Shown: one piece after another, positions 4,387-7,939 of the stretch
Layout: every line of letters starts with the position of its first letter
How positions within the stretch are numbered: position 1 is the stretch's first letter
Origin: Candidatus Nealsonbacteria bacterium RIFCSPHIGHO2_02_FULL_43_13
GTDB taxonomy: Bacteria > Patescibacteriota > Minisyncoccia > Minisyncoccales > MHMH01
NCBI GenBank assembly: GCA_001819295.1
Contig: MHMD01000021.1
Span: 1-7,939, forward strand
DNA: 7,939 bases
Direction of reading: 5' to 3'
Notes under the pieces: model-generated
The model's database searches: none
Told to the model about the DNA's origin: nothing
The model's input: the letters and a program-made list of their open reading frames with translations, nothing else
Made by a program: the position numbers and the translations under genes

Positions 4387-7300
4387 TTATGGCGTAGTCG
4401 AGGTGGCTATTTCATCCGTTGACGTGGTTGTAGGTTCAATAATCGGCTGGGCGATAATCTGCCAGTCAAAAATAGACGGAGACGGCTCTTCGTGATTAGC
4501 GGCATCTATGGCCTGAACCTGGAACTGATGAAAACCTACCGATAAATCGGTGTGGGTTTTTGGAGATGAACATCCGGCCCACATATTGCTGTCTAGCTGG
4601 CAAGTGAAAGTAGAATTATCTTTGGTAGAATGGAAAATGAAAGTAGCTTCGGTAGAAGTAGTTATTACTTCGGGACTGCTGTCAATAACGCTGTCGGGCA
4701 AATCGGGAACGGTGGCATCAGTTGACGACGCATCAACGCCCGATGTTGTCGCATTAACATCGGGTGTTAAAACGGCTCCCACGCCCGCACCGAACACCTG
4801 CATAAATTCGTTTTCGGACACGCACACTGAGCCGACGCAAAGTTGCTGAGTTTTAATCTTATCCACGACCAATGCTCCTTCTTCATCGAGTTTAAAGAGC
4901 GTGGCTAAGCCGTTTTGAGTCATGGTTCTTACTTCAATGTTGCCGTCAGAATTTTCAAAAACCGTCAGGTCGCCGCTAGTTCTGTCTTGAAGATTAATAA
5001 AGGCATAAATCATGTCGCTTGAAGTGGAACTCCCGTCAAAAGGCTCCAAAGCATAGCCCAAAATCTTGCCGCTCCCAACCGCTTTCATCGCGACTCCCGG
5101 AGTTGAAGAAGCAGATGTTAAAGAGTCGCCGATGGCGATCGGACCGTTTTCTGAAGAAACCTTGACCGGCACTCTTCCGTTTAAAGCCACGGGACGCGCA
5201 CTCGTAAAGTCGGCCGCCATCAATAAAGCGGGTTGAGTGGAAATGACTCCGATTAAATTATTCTGATATGATTGAGAACACTTCTCAACAGTAAGAGATG
5301 TGTTCTCTGATAAACAAACTACGTCGCCTGGGCCAATAGTTTCATCTGTTATATAATAGTTTTCCGCCACGTCGGCTGCCGGCGTATAGGCGCCCCGGTC
5401 GTAATAAAAATTGCCAGAGGCATCAATCGAGAAAACCGTATTTTCATCGGAGCTGTAGTCACTGATCACTTGAAATAAAATACCTAATTTATCCATTTCG
5501 GCCGTGGTCGTGCTGTTTGATTCCGAATTGATGATAAAAGGCACCGTGGTTGAAGCCGCCCAAGCTTGCATGACCATAAAAGCGGAAGAGCTGGCATTAA
5601 GTTCCACAATGACATCGCCCGTGCCGCCGGTCGTTAAGGTTAAGTTTTCAGCGTGGTTAGAATCGCCGCCGACAATCCTTAAGGGTCCTTCGGAAGTGAT
5701 TTGCGAAAGCCCGGTGCTTAAGAATTGCAAATCATTATTCATGCCCACATCTCCCCCGACATTGACCGACATAGGCTGATTGAATTCCACCACGGCCGAA
5801 TCAACTTTAATGCCGGGCTTATTGGAAGAACCATCGGCTCTCCCGATTTCCACGCCTCCCCGGCCCATCAACACCAAAGCGCCGTCTTTACCGACAAACA
5901 TTTCGCCGCTTCTTTCGGTTGAGTTGTAAGCCCGAATCTGATCAATATAAAAATTAATATCTTCGATGCCGCCGAAATCAGCTCTGAACGCAATATAGTT
6001 GATTGCATCTTTATCAGCGGCTGTGGAAGTCAAGGTGATTTCCTGATATTGCCACCTGCCTGCCTGCTGAAATGAAATCGTGGAAGTGGTTTCGGTGCCG
6101 CCGGTGTCGCGATAGGAGAAAGAAAGAAGCTGCGTGGTGGTGGCTGAAGAGGTGGCAAATCGGTCAGCGTAAATCCAAAAACTGATGCGCTCGTAGCCCG
6201 ATAAATCCTGGTTGGAACTGAATTGTTTTCTGACTACTTCGTCTTCGGTGCTGCTGGCCGTAAGTTTTAAGGATTGGCCGCCGGTTTTGACAATTGTACT
6301 TTCAGTTGCGGTAGCGATATTGGCCGATCTTGTCCAAGAAAGCGATCCTTCCATATTATCCAGCACTTTCTCGTTAAAACTGCCGAAGGCGAAATCGTCC
6401 GATTCATTGATAGTGAGTTTAGAGTAAGGCGTTGTCGTCCCGATGCCGACGTTGCCGGCGCCTGTTATTCTCATTCTTTCAGATGGCGTTGTATCTGTAG
6501 TAACATCTCGTGTGCCAAAAACCAAGTCGCCATACATAAAACCTGCTGAAGAAATTTCTTGATAACCAATGTATGCCGGGGAATTTGTTTCAGTGGCTTC
6601 TTTATAGCCGAATGTAATTAAACGATATGAATTAACAGCGTATTCCTGCCCGCCTAACTGCAGATAACTGCTTGCTGGAACGGTTGTGGGCGCTGATCCA
6701 AAATCAGTATAGTTTCTGGCAATATCAACTTTATAATTTTGCGTGTTAGAAATAGATAATCCTGTTCGCGGAGAAGCCGTCCCGATGCCGACGTAACCAT
6801 TGTTGGTTACGACCAAAGACGGCGTAGTTGTGCCGACGGTTAATAAGGCAGTGCCTAATGTAGTTGTGCCGATGCCAACGCCTCCTGATCCAGTTCCTGA
6901 ATCTACATATAGCAATGGCACATTAGTATTTGTTGAAGTGCCAATCGCCATATCCCCCCAGACATCAAGCTTATATCTGGGAGAGGTGGTAGCGATGCCC
7001 ACGTTGCCGGTGCTCAATATTGTTAAATATTTAGAGGTTAAATCTCCATTAGCAATGTCCAATCTATTTGTAGTTCCATCTTCAACTATCGCAAAATCCA
7101 ATGTGCCAGCAGTAGTAAATTTAATGCCCGAATTAAAAGCGTTGCTGAATCTATCAATAAAAAGATATGAATAACCGTCGGAGTCATCATTTATTGTTAT
7201 ATCGCCACTTACTCCCAATTTAGTGGAGGATATTAAAGAATTCGGACTCGCCGTCCCGATGCCCACGTTGCCGGTATCAGCCATCACATACAAAGAGTTG

Positions 7301-7939
7301 GTGTCCACGATTAAACCATGGGCAAATGTGGAAGTGGCTGAAGAAATCGTAGTGGTGGCAGCTCCTGTTGAGCTAACAACGATATCTCCGCCATTAACCG
7401 TCAACTTGCTTGTAGGAACAGCATTCCCGATGCCGACGTTGCCACCGCTTTGCAGAGACATTATTGCGGTGCCGTTTGCCTCGTTAGCTCCATTGGTCAA
7501 GCGAATATCCAATTGTGTTTTTGCATCAACGCCACTATCTACATATCTTCCAATATTAAATTGTGCAAAGTTCGCATACGCATAGCTTGCTACACCCTCA
7601 CGGCCAAGGATAAGAACTGGCTCCATTGCTGCCGGCGTATCACCATTATTATTATTGACCGTTAATGATTTGATAAATGCCGGACCTGTTACAGTGAAGC
7701 TTCCTATATCAGAGGGAGTAGTACCAACCTGTAATTTGGCTGTCGGCCCCGTCGTCCCGATGCCGACGTAACCATTGTTGGCGACGACCAGAGAAGGAGT
7801 GGTGGTGCCGACGGTTAATAAGCCTGCCAAGGTGGTGGTGCCGATGCCGATTCTGCCTCCGTTACCAGAGTCGACATACAGAGCGGGAGTGTTGGTGTCT
7901 GTGGAAGTGCCAATGGCTAAGTCGCCCCAAACATCTAAC
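4387..7939 (-). CDS. Large repeat-built surface/fibre-like protein (5' end missing)
   Basis: The frame is open from the right window edge to the stop at 4387-4389, so 1183 residues are visible and the true start, with any signal peptide, lies outside. Residues are numbered from the codon at 7938. Residues 1 to about 520 carry VGIGT-type modules, with the motif near 58, 168, 225, 313 (VGIAT), 354, 383 and 497. Such modules are common in phage tail fibres and CPR surface proteins. Residues about 524-673 look like a jelly-roll, carbohydrate-binding-like domain (LSGYERISFWIYADRF, INFYIDQIRAYN). Residues about 836-981 (AADVAENYYITDETIGPGDV, IGVISTQPALL, ALNGRVPVKV) recall the tail-fibre autoprocessing/chaperone (Peptidase_G2-like) region, a tentative match. 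Residues about 1084-1163 are Ig-like (FTCQLD, GFHQFQVQAIDAA). The C-terminus is Thr/Ser-rich, without LPXTG or a membrane segment. An adhesin or cell-contact role is inference. Confidence 0.8.
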   Translation of the reverse strand, partial: LDVWGDLAIGTSTDTNTPALYVDSGNGGRIGIGTTTLAGLLTVGTTTPSLVVANNGYVGIGTTGPTAKLQVGTTPSDIGSFTVTGPAFIKSLTVNNNNGDTPAAMEPVLILGREGVASYAYANFAQFNIGRYVDSGVDAKTQLDIRLTNGANEANGTAIMSLQSGGNVGIGNAVPTSKLTVNGGDIVVSSTGAATTTISSATSTFAHGLIVDTNSLYVMADTGNVGIGTASPNSLISSTKLGVSGDITINDDSDGYSYLFIDRFSNAFNSGIKFTTAGTLDFAIVEDGTTNRLDIANGDLTSKYLTILSTGNVGIATTSPRYKLDVWGDMAIGTSTNTNVPLLYVDSGTGSGGVGIGTTTLGTALLTVGTTTPSLVVTNNGYVGIGTASPRTGLSISNTQNYKVDIARNYTDFGSAPTTVPASSYLQLGGQEYAVNSYRLITFGYKEATETNSPAYIGYQEISSAGFMYGDLVFGTRDVTTDTTPSERMRITGAGNVGIGTTTPYSKLTINESDDFAFGSFNEKVLDNMEGSLSWTRSANIATATESTIVKTGGQSLKLTASSTEDEVVRKQFSSNQDLSGYERISFWIYADRFATSSATTTQLLSFSYRDTGGTETTSTISFQQAGRWQYQEITLTSTAADKDAINYIAFRADFGGIEDINFYIDQIRAYNSTERSGEMFVGKDGALVLMGRGGVEIGRADGSSNKPGIKVDSAVVEFNQPMSVNVGGDVGMNNDLQFLSTGLSQITSEGPLRIVGGDSNHAENLTLTTGGTGDVIVELNASSSAFMVMQAWAASTTVPFIINSESNSTTTAEMDKLGILFQVISDYSSDENTVFSIDASGNFYYDRGAYTPAADVAENYYITDETIGPGDVVCLSENTSLTVEKCSQSYQNNLIGVISTQPALLMAADFTSARPVALNGRVPVKVSSENGPIAIGDSLTSASSTPGVAMKAVGSGKILGYALEPFDGSSTSSDMIYAFINLQDRTSGDLTVFENSDGNIEVRTMTQNGLATLFKLDEEGALVVDKIKTQQLCVGSVCVSENEFMQVFGAGVGAVLTPDVNATTSGVDASSTDATVPDLPDSVIDSSPEVITTSTEATFIFHSTKDNSTFTCQLDSNMWAGCSSPKTHTDLSVGFHQFQVQAIDAANHEEPSPSIFDWQIIAQPIIEPTTTSTDEIATSTTP
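6769..6969 (-). repeat. Internal repeat module of the fibre-like protein, copy 2
   Basis: Encodes a 67-residue segment from LDVWGDMAIGTSTNT to VGIGTASP. It closely matches the 65-residue segment at 7744-7938 (from LDVWGDLAIGTSTDT to VGIGTTGP), including an almost identical LTVGTTTPSLVV-NNGYVGIGT part. The copies are about 325 residues apart and have diverged more in DNA than in protein, so the duplication is not fresh. Confidence 0.8.
7744..7938 (-). repeat. Internal repeat module of the fibre-like protein, copy 1
   Basis: The N-terminal-most visible copy of the same module. Against copy 2 it has small length changes in the Gly-rich turn (SGNGGR against SGTGSGG), typical of loops between beta-rich units. 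Because it starts at the window edge, more copies may lie upstream. Confidence 0.75.

Noticed and set aside
7828..7830. TTG as the start of the fibre-like protein
   Set aside because: The frame stays open to the window edge and the upstream codons encode a segment homologous to the internal module at 6769-6969, so the gene is truncated by the window, not started here.
6421..7830. CRISPR-like or satellite repeats suggested by recurring GATGCC(G/C)ACGT(T/A) blocks
   Set aside because: The spacing is irregular and each block encodes the VGIGT motif in frame; these are protein module repeats.

Overview
The window looks like part of a Patescibacteria (CPR) genome, probably Parcubacteria-like. Three things point there: a very long surface protein built from VGIGTxxP-type modules and rich in Thr/Ser, a compact competence gene set, and short or overlapping intergenic gaps. 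This is an inference from protein style; no taxonomic marker gene is present.

All six protein genes read on the minus strand. From right to left they are a >1180-residue secreted or surface fibre-like protein cut by the window edge (4387-7939), a NYN/LabA-type putative RNase (3753-4289), ComF (2977-3690), DprA (2168-3022), ComM (640-2178) and YraN (68-427). comF, dprA and comM overlap or nearly abut and probably form one operon for handling imported single-stranded DNA. DprA loads RecA onto incoming DNA, ComM is the branch-migration helicase of natural transformation, and ComF is the accessory phosphoribosyltransferase-fold protein. YraN is a small nuclease-fold protein often found near them.

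Two layers of extra structure lie on top of the genes. (1) Palindromic elements of 33-44 bp sit in frame inside dprA (one) and comF (two). Two of them are clearly related copies: 29 of 40 positions are identical, and 8 of the 11 differences form four compensatory base-pair changes, so hairpin pairing has been preserved while the encoded peptide changed. They resemble, by analogy only, the protein-inserted palindromic elements of Rickettsia. GC-rich palindromes of a similar style also flank genes at 44-64 and 4320-4373.

(2) The yraN-comM gap (428-639) encodes a structured RNA on the opposite (plus) strand. It has an extended -10 promoter, a tRNA-like three-way junction, an alternative long hairpin, an internal sigma70-type promoter whose predicted start falls on the first base of a 14-nt complement to the upstream stem-loop, and an intrinsic terminator whose U-tract reaches the comM stop codon. 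The same promoter skeleton (CCCCTTGACA, 11 nt, TTTGTTAT) recurs on the plus strand at the start of comF and would drive a ~36-nt transcript that ends in a strong terminator at the stop of the NYN gene. I do not recognise the family of the structured RNA.
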